A stretch of DNA of 30,121 bases from Syntrophaceae bacterium UBA2208 (GTDB lineage: Bacteria; Desulfobacterota; BSN033; UBA1163), in the NCBI GenBank assembly GCA_002327885.1, contig DCUS01000034.1, positions 3,258 through 33,378 on the forward strand, read 5' to 3'. The translations under genes and the position numbers were made by a program. The notes under the pieces are model-generated. The model saw nothing but the letters and a program-made list of their open reading frames with translations. It had not been told where the DNA came from and searched no databases. This document shows positions 17,602 to 23,895 of the stretch, one piece after another. The stretch's first letter is position 1; every line of letters starts with the position of its first letter.

Positions 17602-17931
17602 AATGATTTCATTCAATCCTTCAATGACTTGGGCCAATTCCTCCTGGGATGCTCTGCCGATGACCTTTCCGATCCTCTCTACAGAAAGGGTTCGGATTTG
17701 GCTAATCTTAACCCATGCCTGCTTCGGCATATCACCACCCTTTAATTCGAGAGTTAACGGAAATCCGGCTCTCTGTGGCTGGCTCGTAATTGCAACAGCG
17801 ATGACGGTTCCTGAACGTTCGTTGAAGATATCGTGACTTAGAATCAGAACAGGACGTAGCCCTGCTTGTTCATGACCTCGAGTGGGGTTCAGGTCAGCCC
17901 AGCGGATTTCACCTCTTAGTATTCTGGCCAT
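17596..17931 (-). CDS. mazF: Type II toxin MazF/PemK family endoribonuclease
   Basis: This 111-residue protein has the MazF/PemK fold: an N-terminal block GEIRWADLNPTRGHEQAGLRP with the conserved arginines, PVLILSHD, then VAVAITSQ, and the C-terminal block WVKISQIRTLSVERIGK. Family members cut mRNA or other RNA at short sequences and are neutralised by the partner antitoxin. The start (17931) lies 16 bases inside the end of the antitoxin gene, which indicates coupled translation, with antitoxin made first. No residues of the family core appear to be missing, so it is probably functional. Confidence 0.93.
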   Translation of the reverse strand: MARILRGEIRWADLNPTRGHEQAGLRPVLILSHDIFNERSGTVIAVAITSQPQRAGFPLTLELKGGDMPKQAWVKISQIRTLSVERIGKVIGRASQEELAQVIEGLNEIIA

Positions 17932-18158
17932 TGGCTCATATCCTCAGTCATTCCTTCTTCAGCCATGGCTTTTTCAAATGCGGGCTTGAGCTTCGCGCAT
18001 TCCATCGCCAGTCGGCTGCGTTTCATGCGGCGCAGTTTTTCGCTGACCGCTTCTTGAATGGCTTGACTGCGACTTTGGAAGACATGTTGATTAACTAACC
18101 TATCCAATTCACCAATAAAATCTTCATCCAATGTAATGGCTATTTTCTCTTTGCCCAT
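17916..18158 (-). CDS. MazE-like ribbon-helix-helix antitoxin
   Basis: This 80-residue protein has an N-terminal ribbon-helix-helix DNA-binding motif (KIAITLDEDFIGELDRLV...SRSQAIQEAVSEKL) and an acidic, probably disordered tail (EEGMTEDMSQWPEY) suited to binding the toxin. Such antitoxins bind MazF and repress their own operon. ATG 18158 has AGGAGG (18166-18171 on the plus coordinates) with 7-base spacing. A promoter and palindrome lie directly upstream. Overlap with mazF supports the pairing. Confidence 0.88.
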   Translation of the reverse strand: MGKEKIAITLDEDFIGELDRLVNQHVFQSRSQAIQEAVSEKLRRMKRSRLAMECAKLKPAFEKAMAEEGMTEDMSQWPEY

Positions 18159-18171
18159 GTGAATCCTCCTG

Positions 18172-18209
18172 GGTATTACATTATATCATACCTGTAGTCA
18201 GGCAAGCAA
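18172..18209 (-). promoter_or_regulatory. Promoter and operator candidate for the MazE/MazF pair
   Basis: On the minus strand a perfect TATAAT (-10, 18180-18185) lies 18 bases after TTGCTT (-35, 18204-18209). A 21-base imperfect palindrome with GGTAT/ATACC ends spans 18172-18192 and covers the -10 box. A smaller CCTG-4-CAGG palindrome (18191-18202) lies in the spacer. Placement fits autorepression by the RHH antitoxin. The -35 is only a partial match. Confidence 0.55.
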
Positions 18210-18222
18210 TCTATTCTTTGTG

Positions 18223-18275
18223 ACATAACGATTAAGGTCAGCGGTGGCTGTAAGCCATCCGTTGGAGTGTTAACC
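18223..18275 (-). other. attC-like hairpin between two toxin-antitoxin pairs
   Basis: On the minus strand this segment runs from GGTTAAC (18269-18275) to GTTATGT (18223-18229). Its ends pair as TAAC/GTTA, near but not exact matches to attC cores RYYYAAC and GTTRRRY. The centre is an 8-base-pair stem (CGG-TGGCT with AGCCA-CCG, 18242-18261) that has one extrahelical base at 18258 and a 3-base loop. It lies directly after the RHH gene stop, as in a gene cassette. At 53 bases it is near the short end of attC sizes. It could also be an ordinary hairpin or terminator-like structure. Confidence 0.35.
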
Positions 18276-18281
18276 CAAAAT

Positions 18282-18518
18282 CTATAGCTCATCGCCAAGA
18301 ATGGGCGTACGGCTCGGAACTTTAGCCAATATTTTCCTGAAGTCCCTCTTTTTCGCTCTTTTGCCCCTTTTCTCCAGGTAGTCCTCCGTCATCAACGCAG
18401 AAATTTTCTCTGAAACCGCCGTTGAAATAAACTGGTTGATCGAAACTCCTTCTTTTTTAGCAATTTCCCTGATGTGACGATGAATGGATTCAGGTAAACG
18501 CAGACTTAAGGCACTCAT
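18282..18518 (-). CDS. Ribbon-helix-helix (HicB/CopG-like) antitoxin of the PIN pair
   Basis: This 78-residue protein has an RHH motif at residues about 3-40 (LSLRLPESIHRHIREIAKKEGVS, then NQFISTAVSEKI), typical of CopG/HicB-type antitoxins. A basic tail (KRGKRAKKRDFRKIL) follows, probably the toxin-binding or extra DNA-binding part. ATG 18518 overlaps the toxin stop as ATGA, with GGAGGAAA inside the end of the toxin gene as ribosome-binding site. The antitoxin is therefore downstream of its toxin, the reverse of the MazEF order. Confidence 0.8.
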   Translation of the reverse strand: MSALSLRLPESIHRHIREIAKKEGVSINQFISTAVSEKISALMTEDYLEKRGKRAKKRDFRKILAKVPSRTPILGDEL

Positions 18519-18940
18519 AATATTTCCTCCAGTAATTTTTGGGGAGTCATTGATCTGACGCCAAATTCTTCCACCCCTTTAAAATCCTTTGTATGGTGAG
18601 TCACAATGAGCTTTGTCTCAGAAACGATAGCTAATTCCAACAAATGATCGTCTTGGGGGCCGGGGAGGCAAGGACGCCAAAGGAAATATATCTTTTGGTG
18701 TTCGCCTTCCATGCAAAAAAAATCCAAAACTTTCTCAATCTCTTGGTTCGATAAGCTTAAAATTACTTGATTTCTCTTAAGGACATCTTCATATTCAAAT
18801 AGTAACGTGGTGGATATCACTATTTGAAGCTTACCTTCTTCTACCGCCTTTAAAACCCTAAAAGAAGCACCTTTCGATGAATAAAAGCCCGCATAGAGCA
18901 CATTTGTATCCAGAACGATCCTCGTTTTCTTCTCAGGCAT
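18515..18940 (-). CDS. PIN-domain toxin (putative TA system toxin, PIN_3 family)
   Basis: This 141-residue protein fits the PIN family of Mg-dependent RNases often annotated as putative toxin of a TA system. The first acidic residue lies in RIVLDTNVLYAGF (about D10). A conserved Glu lies in STTLLFEYEDVL, and the third acidic site is in PGPQDDHLLELAI. The last strand reads LIVTHHTKDFKG instead of the usual VTxD form, with Asp shifted slightly. VapC-like proteins cleave tRNA or rRNA; the target here is unknown. ATG 18940 has no Shine-Dalgarno, and a strong promoter lies almost against the start codon. Confidence 0.85.
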   Translation of the reverse strand: MPEKKTRIVLDTNVLYAGFYSSKGASFRVLKAVEEGKLQIVISTTLLFEYEDVLKRNQVILSLSNQEIEKVLDFFCMEGEHQKIYFLWRPCLPGPQDDHLLELAIVSETKLIVTHHTKDFKGVEEFGVRSMTPQKLLEEIL

Positions 18941-18941
18941 A

Positions 18942-18970
18942 TTGACAATACTATATACGGTATCACTAAT
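18942..18970 (+). promoter_or_regulatory. Possible rlpA promoter, overlapping the PIN promoter
   Basis: On the plus strand a perfect TTGACA (18942-18947) is followed after 17 bases by ACTAAT (18965-18970), a 4 of 6 match to TATAAT. This would give a 5' leader of about 70 bases before rlpA. It overlaps head-to-head with the minus-strand promoter of the PIN toxin gene. Confidence is limited by the weak -10. Confidence 0.35.
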
Positions 18971-18978
18971 ATTATCAA
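18950..18978 (-). promoter_or_regulatory. Promoter of the PIN toxin / RHH antitoxin operon, near-leaderless
   Basis: On the minus strand TTGATA (-35, 18973-18978) and TATAGT (-10, 18950-18955) are separated by exactly 17 bases. The predicted transcription start near 18943 is only a few bases before ATG 18940, so the mRNA would be almost leaderless. A perfect TATTG-A-CAATA palindrome (18940-18950) covers the start codon region and could be an operator. Confidence 0.55.
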
Positions 18979-19045
18979 GAAATAATACGGATGGGTGATA
19001 TCAGATGGAATGTGTTATAAGAAAACAGGGGTCATCAAATAAAAA

Positions 19046-19783
19046 ATGAAAAAATTGAAATTTGAAATTATAAATTTCCTGATTCCCATCTCCCTGCTCT
19101 TCTCCCTTTCTCTTGTGCTTGCCTGTGGACCCAGACATGTTGTTACGGAAAGAAGAACATTACCTCCTGAAAGACAAGAGATAAAGAAAGAGGCCCCAGG
19201 GGAGGAAAGAACCCTCCCGGAGACGAAGATCGAAAAGAGGGAAAGCCGAGACGTCCAATTCGGCGTTGCATCCTGGTATGGAGGGGAATTTCATGGGAGA
19301 CCCACCTCGAGCGGCGAGATCTATGATATGTATCAACTGACCTGCGCTCACAACACCCTCCCCCTGGGCACGGTCGTGATGGTGACGAACTTAGAGAATG
19401 GAAGATCTCTTGAGTTAAAGGTCAATGATCGGGGTCCTTTTGTAAAAGGGAGAGTTATTGATGTCTCTTATGCAGCCGCCCAGATGCTCGGGATGTGGGA
19501 AAAGGGGATCGCCCCGGTCAAGGTGGAAGTGGTCAGTCTTACCATCGAGCCCGTTCAACGATTCACTCTCCAGGTGGGCTCCTTCGCTGATGAAATCAAT
19601 GCCCAGAGATTAGCTGAACAGCTCCGAAAAAGTTTTGAGAACGTCTATGTCGCCATCATCGAAACCCTGACCCAGAAATATCACCGGGTGAGAGTGGGGC
19701 AATTTGAAACAAGGGATTCAGCTCTGGTCATCGCCGAAAAACTTTCACAGATGGGCTTCCGTGTTTTGGTGACCAGCCGATAA
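19046..19783 (+). CDS. rlpA: RlpA-like septal ring lytic transglycosylase lipoprotein with SPOR domain
   Basis: RlpA cleaves denuded peptidoglycan glycan strands at the division septum. The 245-residue protein starts with a lipoprotein signal (hydrophobic 8-26, lipobox LVLAC, C27), which implies outer-membrane attachment. A charged linker spans about 30-70. The double-psi beta-barrel (about 71-165) contains VASWYG, the conserved H102 in CAHNTLPLG and D128 in VNDRGPF, matching the residues implicated in catalysis in Pseudomonas RlpA. A SPOR domain (about 172-245, RFTLQVGSF start) binds denuded peptidoglycan. Only a distant AGGGG precedes ATG 19046. It converges on oppF with an 18-base gap. Confidence 0.93.
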   Translation: MKKLKFEIINFLIPISLLFSLSLVLACGPRHVVTERRTLPPERQEIKKEAPGEERTLPETKIEKRESRDVQFGVASWYGGEFHGRPTSSGEIYDMYQLTCAHNTLPLGTVVMVTNLENGRSLELKVNDRGPFVKGRVIDVSYAAAQMLGMWEKGIAPVKVEVVSLTIEPVQRFTLQVGSFADEINAQRLAEQLRKSFENVYVAIIETLTQKYHRVRVGQFETRDSALVIAEKLSQMGFRVLVTSR

Positions 19784-19801
19784 ACCCCGGTCCTTTCAAT
19801 C

Positions 19802-20791
19802 TCAAACGACCTTCCAACATCGCACCATGTGTTCCCGACTGACCTGATAGAACTCAATCTCCATTTTTCGGCACCGATCCTCCACCAGGGGACATCTTCC
19901 CTGGAACTTGCACCCCGGAGGAGGGTTCAATGGACTCGGGACATCTCCCATAAGTACGTGTTGTTCACGGCGGAGATCCGGATCGGAGGAAGGCACGGCA
20001 GAAAGCAATGCCAAGGTATAAGGATGGAAGGGATGATCGTAAAGCTCATCCGCCGGGGCGTACTCCATGATATGGCCCAGGTACATCACGGCCACCGTAT
20101 CGCTGATGTAACCGATCACATTCAAGTCGTGGGAGATGAAGAGATAACAAAGACCCAGCTTATTTTGCAATCCTTTCAGAAGATTGATGATCTGAGACTG
20201 TATGGATACATCGAGCGCTGAGACAGGTTCGTCGCACACAATCAGTGAAGGCTCAACGCTCAAGGCGCGAGCGATCCCTATTCTTTGTCTCTGACCTCCG
20301 CTGAATTCATGGGGATAGAAGTCAGCGGCCTCGGCTGCAATTCCAACCATTTCCAGAAGTCGACTGACTCTGATTTTTCTTTCATCATGGCTTCTGACGC
20401 CAAGGGTACGAAGCCCCTCTTCAATGGATTGGCCAACGGTCATCCGGGGATTGAGTGAGCCGAAAGGGTCTTGAAAGATGATCTGCATCTCTTTCCGTAA
20501 CGGCTTGACTTCATCCTGGGTCAGCCCGCTGATATCCTGTCCTTTATAAAGAATCCTTCCCTCATCAAGCTCCAGAAGTTTCAAGATAAGCCGACCGATC
20601 GTGGATTTACCACACCCGCTCTCTCCCACAAGGCCCAGCGTCTTACCCCGAAAGAGATCGATGTCCACACCATCCACCGCCTTGACCCATCCTTTGATTC
20701 TCTGCAGAAAACCTCTGCGTACGGGGAAATACTTTTTGAGCCCTTCCACCTTGAGGAGAGAATCCTCTGTGAAATTGGTCTTTTCTATCAT
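19802..20791 (-). CDS. oppF: Peptide ABC transporter ATP-binding protein OppF/DppF
   Basis: This is one of the two ATPases of the peptide transporter. It has 329 residues: Walker A GESGCGKST, Q-loop IFQDPFGSLNPR, signature FSGGQRQR, Walker B LIVCDEP and H-loop ISHDL. The C-terminal oligopeptide/dipeptide domain (about 240-329) has a cluster of four cysteines (CKFQGRCP, then a DRC and a VRC), as in members reported to bind an iron-sulfur cluster. The start 20791 lies 7 bases after oppD. Opp versus Dpp specificity cannot be told from the sequence. Confidence 0.94.
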   Translation of the reverse strand: MIEKTNFTEDSLLKVEGLKKYFPVRRGFLQRIKGWVKAVDGVDIDLFRGKTLGLVGESGCGKSTIGRLILKLLELDEGRILYKGQDISGLTQDEVKPLRKEMQIIFQDPFGSLNPRMTVGQSIEEGLRTLGVRSHDERKIRVSRLLEMVGIAAEAADFYPHEFSGGQRQRIGIARALSVEPSLIVCDEPVSALDVSIQSQIINLLKGLQNKLGLCYLFISHDLNVIGYISDTVAVMYLGHIMEYAPADELYDHPFHPYTLALLSAVPSSDPDLRREQHVLMGDVPSPLNPPPGCKFQGRCPLVEDRCRKMEIEFYQVSREHMVRCWKVV

Positions 20792-20798
20792 GGAGCCT

Positions 20799-21761
20799 CT
20801 ATCGTTTATGGAGCACAGGGCATCGACTTAAATGCCCGCCTCCATAATCGCACATCTCCGGAAATTGCACCCGACAGGTCTCAATGGCATAGGGACATCT
20901 CGGATGAAAGGGACACCCCCCCGGCTTATAGGCGGGATTGGGAACTGTTCCCGGGATGCTATGAAGTGTCTTTCCCCGCTTGACCCGGTTGGGTAGGGAC
21001 GCCAAAAGGCCCTGGGTGTACGGATGCCTGGGGTGATGGAAGATATGGGCGACTTCTCCCTGCTCTGCGATCACCCCTGCATACATCACATAGATACGGT
21101 CCGCAATGTTTGCAACGACTCCGAGATCGTGAGTGATGTAGAGAAGGGACATCTCCCGTTTTTGCTTTAACTCACGAAACAGATTGAGTATTTGTGCTTG
21201 AATGGTCACATCGAGGGCAGTGGTGGGTTCATCGGCGATGACAAGCTCGGGCCCGCATGCCAGGGCCATCGCAATCATGACCCGCTGTCTCTGTCCACCG
21301 CTCAGTTGATGAGGATAATCTCTCAAGCGCTCCTCGGGCGATGGAATCCCCACGTCTCTGAGGAGTTGGATACACCTCTGTCGCGCTTCTTCCATATCCA
21401 CTCTCTCATGAACTAAAATGGCCTCTTCAATTTGCTCTTCGATCGTAAATACAGGGTTGAGAGAGGTCATGGGCTCCTGGAAGATCATGGCAATTCGTCT
21501 GCCACGAATCTTCTGCATCTCCTCTTCATCCAAATCCAAAAGGTTCTGGCCATTGAACAGCACTTTGCCGCCCATAATCCTACCCGGTGGTTGCGGGAGA
21601 ATTCTTAAGATGGTCAGGGCTGATACCGTTTTTCCACAGCCGGATTCTCCGACCAGACAGACCGTTTCCCCCTTACGGGCCTCAAAGCTCACGCCGTCCA
21701 AGGCTCGTGCTACCCTGTTGTCACTGAAGAAATAAACCTTCAAGTCTTGAATGAACAGCAT
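20799..21761 (-). CDS. oppD: Peptide ABC transporter ATP-binding protein OppD/DppD
   Basis: This is the partner ATPase of OppF. It has 320 residues when started at ATG 21761, which overlaps the oppC stop by one base (TAATG). The same frame stays open for about 160 more codons inside oppC, but that part has no homology and is not used. Walker A is GESGCGKTV, the Q-loop IFQEPMTSLNPV, the signature LSGGQRQR, Walker B LVIADEP and the H-loop ITHDLG. A four-cysteine C-terminal motif (GGCPFHPRCPYAIETC, later SRCP) is present. Confidence 0.94.
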   Translation of the reverse strand: MLFIQDLKVYFFSDNRVARALDGVSFEARKGETVCLVGESGCGKTVSALTILRILPQPPGRIMGGKVLFNGQNLLDLDEEEMQKIRGRRIAMIFQEPMTSLNPVFTIEEQIEEAILVHERVDMEEARQRCIQLLRDVGIPSPEERLRDYPHQLSGGQRQRVMIAMALACGPELVIADEPTTALDVTIQAQILNLFRELKQKREMSLLYITHDLGVVANIADRIYVMYAGVIAEQGEVAHIFHHPRHPYTQGLLASLPNRVKRGKTLHSIPGTVPNPAYKPGGCPFHPRCPYAIETCRVQFPEMCDYGGGHLSRCPVLHKR

Positions 21762-22933
21762 TAAGATCTTTCTCTCAATTTTGGATTGATAATATCCCGT
21801 AGGCCTTCTCCAAACAGATTGAAGGAGAGGACGACGATCAGGATCGCGATCCCCGGAATGAATGTGAGCCAAGGGGCATCGAAGATGAAACTCTTCCCAT
21901 CGGAGAGGATGTTCCCCCAGGTGGCGTGAGGAGGAGGGACACCCAATCCAAGAAAACTCAACCCTGCTTCCGTTAAAATCGCTGTGGCAATACTGATGGT
22001 GGCCGAAACCAGTACGGGGGCAATAGCATTGGGAATCATGTGGCGGAAGATAATCCGCCAGTCGTTTACTCCGAGGGCGCGGGCAGCCGTTACGAAATCC
22101 AGGTCTCTGAGGGATAGAAACTCTGCCCGAACAAAACGGGTCGTACCCATCCAGCTCGTCAGGCCAATCACAATCATGATGTTGTAAATGCTTGGCGGAA
22201 GGAGGGCCACAACAGTCAGGATAAGAAAAAAGCTCGGGAAGCACAGCATAATATCAACAAAACGCATGATCAGCGTATCGATGGAAATGGCTCGCATCCC
22301 AAGAAGCCTTGTCCAGCCGGTCTCAAGCCCTTCTCTCGCCCTCTTTTTCAACCATTGGAAGAAGGCCAGAAAGGCCCCCCCAGCGATCAGGAGAACGAGT
22401 CCGGGGAAGGCGATTCCCATCACAATCAAGCCTCCGCCCAGAAGGAAAACCACCCCCATGAAAATTTGGTCCGCTCTCATCGAGCTCTGTCCGTAATAGC
22501 CTGCGATGCCCCCTAACAAAATGCCGATGAGCACCGCTATCCCCACGGCCACAAACCCGACAGTCAGAGACACCCATGCCCCCTGCATCATCCTTGAAAA
22601 TACGTCTCGTCCCAACTCATCCGTGCCGAAGAGATAGAAGCCCAACCGGGGAACCCTGTCGGAACTTAAAATCTCCAAATTGGGGTTGGAGAGGGGAGGC
22701 CGTAATTTTTCTTCCAACCTTACCACCGCCGGATCAAACACAGGTTTCGTTCCGGAGGTGAGGATGAGTCCCGCAAGGGCGATGAGAAAGAAAAGAATAA
22801 AGATGAGAAGACCCAAGAAGGCGAGCTTATTTCGCTTGAGAAGCCGCCACCCTTCGCGCCAACGGGACTCCCTGGGTGCAAGGGGTCGCTCCATTTCTGC
22901 TTTTTGAAAAAATTCTTCTGAATAGTCTATCAT
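21761..22933 (-). CDS. oppC: Peptide ABC transporter permease OppC/DppC with extra membrane segment
   Basis: This inner-membrane permease has 390 residues against a usual 280-310. The N-terminal anchor TM is at about 37-59, followed by the periplasmic region with the family motif FGTDELGRDVFSRMM (102-116). TM2 ends in GGIAGYYGQ (about 141-149). Normal family sequence resumes at SIDTLIMRFVDIMLCFPSFF (about 217-236), and the EAA loop is ARALGVNDWRIIFRHMIPNA (284-303). Between them, residues about 150-215 are an insertion with two hydrophobic stretches (about 158-172 and 174-192) and a basic tail. The ATG overlaps the oppB stop (TAATG). The reading frame is intact, so the insertion is not a frameshift artefact. 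Confidence 0.92.
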   Translation of the reverse strand: MIDYSEEFFQKAEMERPLAPRESRWREGWRLLKRNKLAFLGLLIFILFFLIALAGLILTSGTKPVFDPAVVRLEEKLRPPLSNPNLEILSSDRVPRLGFYLFGTDELGRDVFSRMMQGAWVSLTVGFVAVGIAVLIGILLGGIAGYYGQSSMRADQIFMGVVFLLGGGLIVMGIAFPGLVLLIAGGAFLAFFQWLKKRAREGLETGWTRLLGMRAISIDTLIMRFVDIMLCFPSFFLILTVVALLPPSIYNIMIVIGLTSWMGTTRFVRAEFLSLRDLDFVTAARALGVNDWRIIFRHMIPNAIAPVLVSATISIATAILTEAGLSFLGLGVPPPHATWGNILSDGKSFIFDAPWLTFIPGIAILIVVLSFNLFGEGLRDIINPKLRERS

Positions 22934-23892
22934 TACAAACGTATTCTCGGATCCACCACCATGTAAAGTACGTCGGAGATAAACGTGCCGACCAGGACTA
23001 GCACCGCAGAGATAAAATTGACCGTCAGGACAATCGGATAGTCTCTGGCTAAAATGGCCTCATAGGCCATCCGCCCCATCCCAGGCCATGCAAAGATGGA
23101 CTCGATGATCACTGACCCACCGATCAGACCCGGTAGAATAAGGCCGAACATGGTCACAAAGGGTAAGAGCGCATTCCGGAGGGCGTGCTTATAGTGAACC
23201 TGTTCTTCCGGAACGCCTTTTGCCCGGGCAGTCCGGACGTAATCTTGACTTTCCACCTCCATCATCTGGCTCCTGACGTATCGTGACAGGACAGCAATGC
23301 CGCCGGTCGCCCCGAGAAGGGACGGGAGAAGCAGGTGCCAGACTCTGTCCATGAGCCAGCGTGACCAGGGGGAAGCTCCCAATCCGAACGTTTCCATATC
23401 GATCACGGGAACATGAAGCGTGGTGACGACAAGTATAATCAGAACATAAGCAAAAAAGAAACCGGGGATAGAGATCAGAAGGTACGAAAAAAACGTTGCG
23501 CTCCGATCATATAGCCCCCCTCTAAAAATGGCTGACCGGATTCCGATGGGGAAGGAGAGGGTCCAGGTCAGAATGGTCCCCACCACAAAGAGCCAGAGAC
23601 TGTTCTTGAAACGCTCCCATACCTTTTTGAGGACCGGTTGGTTGTCCTTCCAGGAAGCTGTCTTCCCCGTCAAGAGATCCCGATAAAAATAGGCATATTG
23701 AATGTAAAGAGGTTGATCGAGATGAAACTGCTGGCGGAATCGTTCCACCATCTCCGGTGTGAACTTGGGATTAAGGGGGTCCACCTGGCTCGGCTCGCCT
23801 GGGGCGAGGTGAATGACCAGGAAGGAGATCACAGAGACGAAAAACAGGGTGATCACCTTCTGAATGCTATTCCGGGCAATGAAAGATAACAT
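22933..23892 (-). CDS. oppB: Peptide ABC transporter permease OppB/DppB
   Basis: This is the second inner-membrane permease. It has 319 residues, the normal length. TM1 is at about 9-31, followed by a periplasmic loop with the family block LAPGEPSQVDP and RFRQQFHLDQPLYIQY. The EAA loop is RTARAKGVPEEQVHYKHALRNALLP. The late block GGSVIIESIFAWPGMGRM and the terminal VDPRIRL are typical. ATG 23892 is three bases after the oppA stop. The stop overlaps oppC by one base. Confidence 0.95.
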   Translation of the reverse strand: MLSFIARNSIQKVITLFFVSVISFLVIHLAPGEPSQVDPLNPKFTPEMVERFRQQFHLDQPLYIQYAYFYRDLLTGKTASWKDNQPVLKKVWERFKNSLWLFVVGTILTWTLSFPIGIRSAIFRGGLYDRSATFFSYLLISIPGFFFAYVLIILVVTTLHVPVIDMETFGLGASPWSRWLMDRVWHLLLPSLLGATGGIAVLSRYVRSQMMEVESQDYVRTARAKGVPEEQVHYKHALRNALLPFVTMFGLILPGLIGGSVIIESIFAWPGMGRMAYEAILARDYPIVLTVNFISAVLVLVGTFISDVLYMVVDPRIRL

Positions 23893-23895
23893 GAC

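Noticed and set aside
19046..19080. AAATTTGAAATT-like sequence at the start of rlpA as another copy of the AT-rich repeat
   Set aside because: Encodes a normal lipoprotein signal N-region, lacks inverted arms, and shares only general composition with the 15942-16064 element.
21762..22244. 160-codon upstream extension of the oppD frame
   Set aside because: It lies inside oppC, has no homology, and oppD starts normally at the TAATG overlap at 21761.
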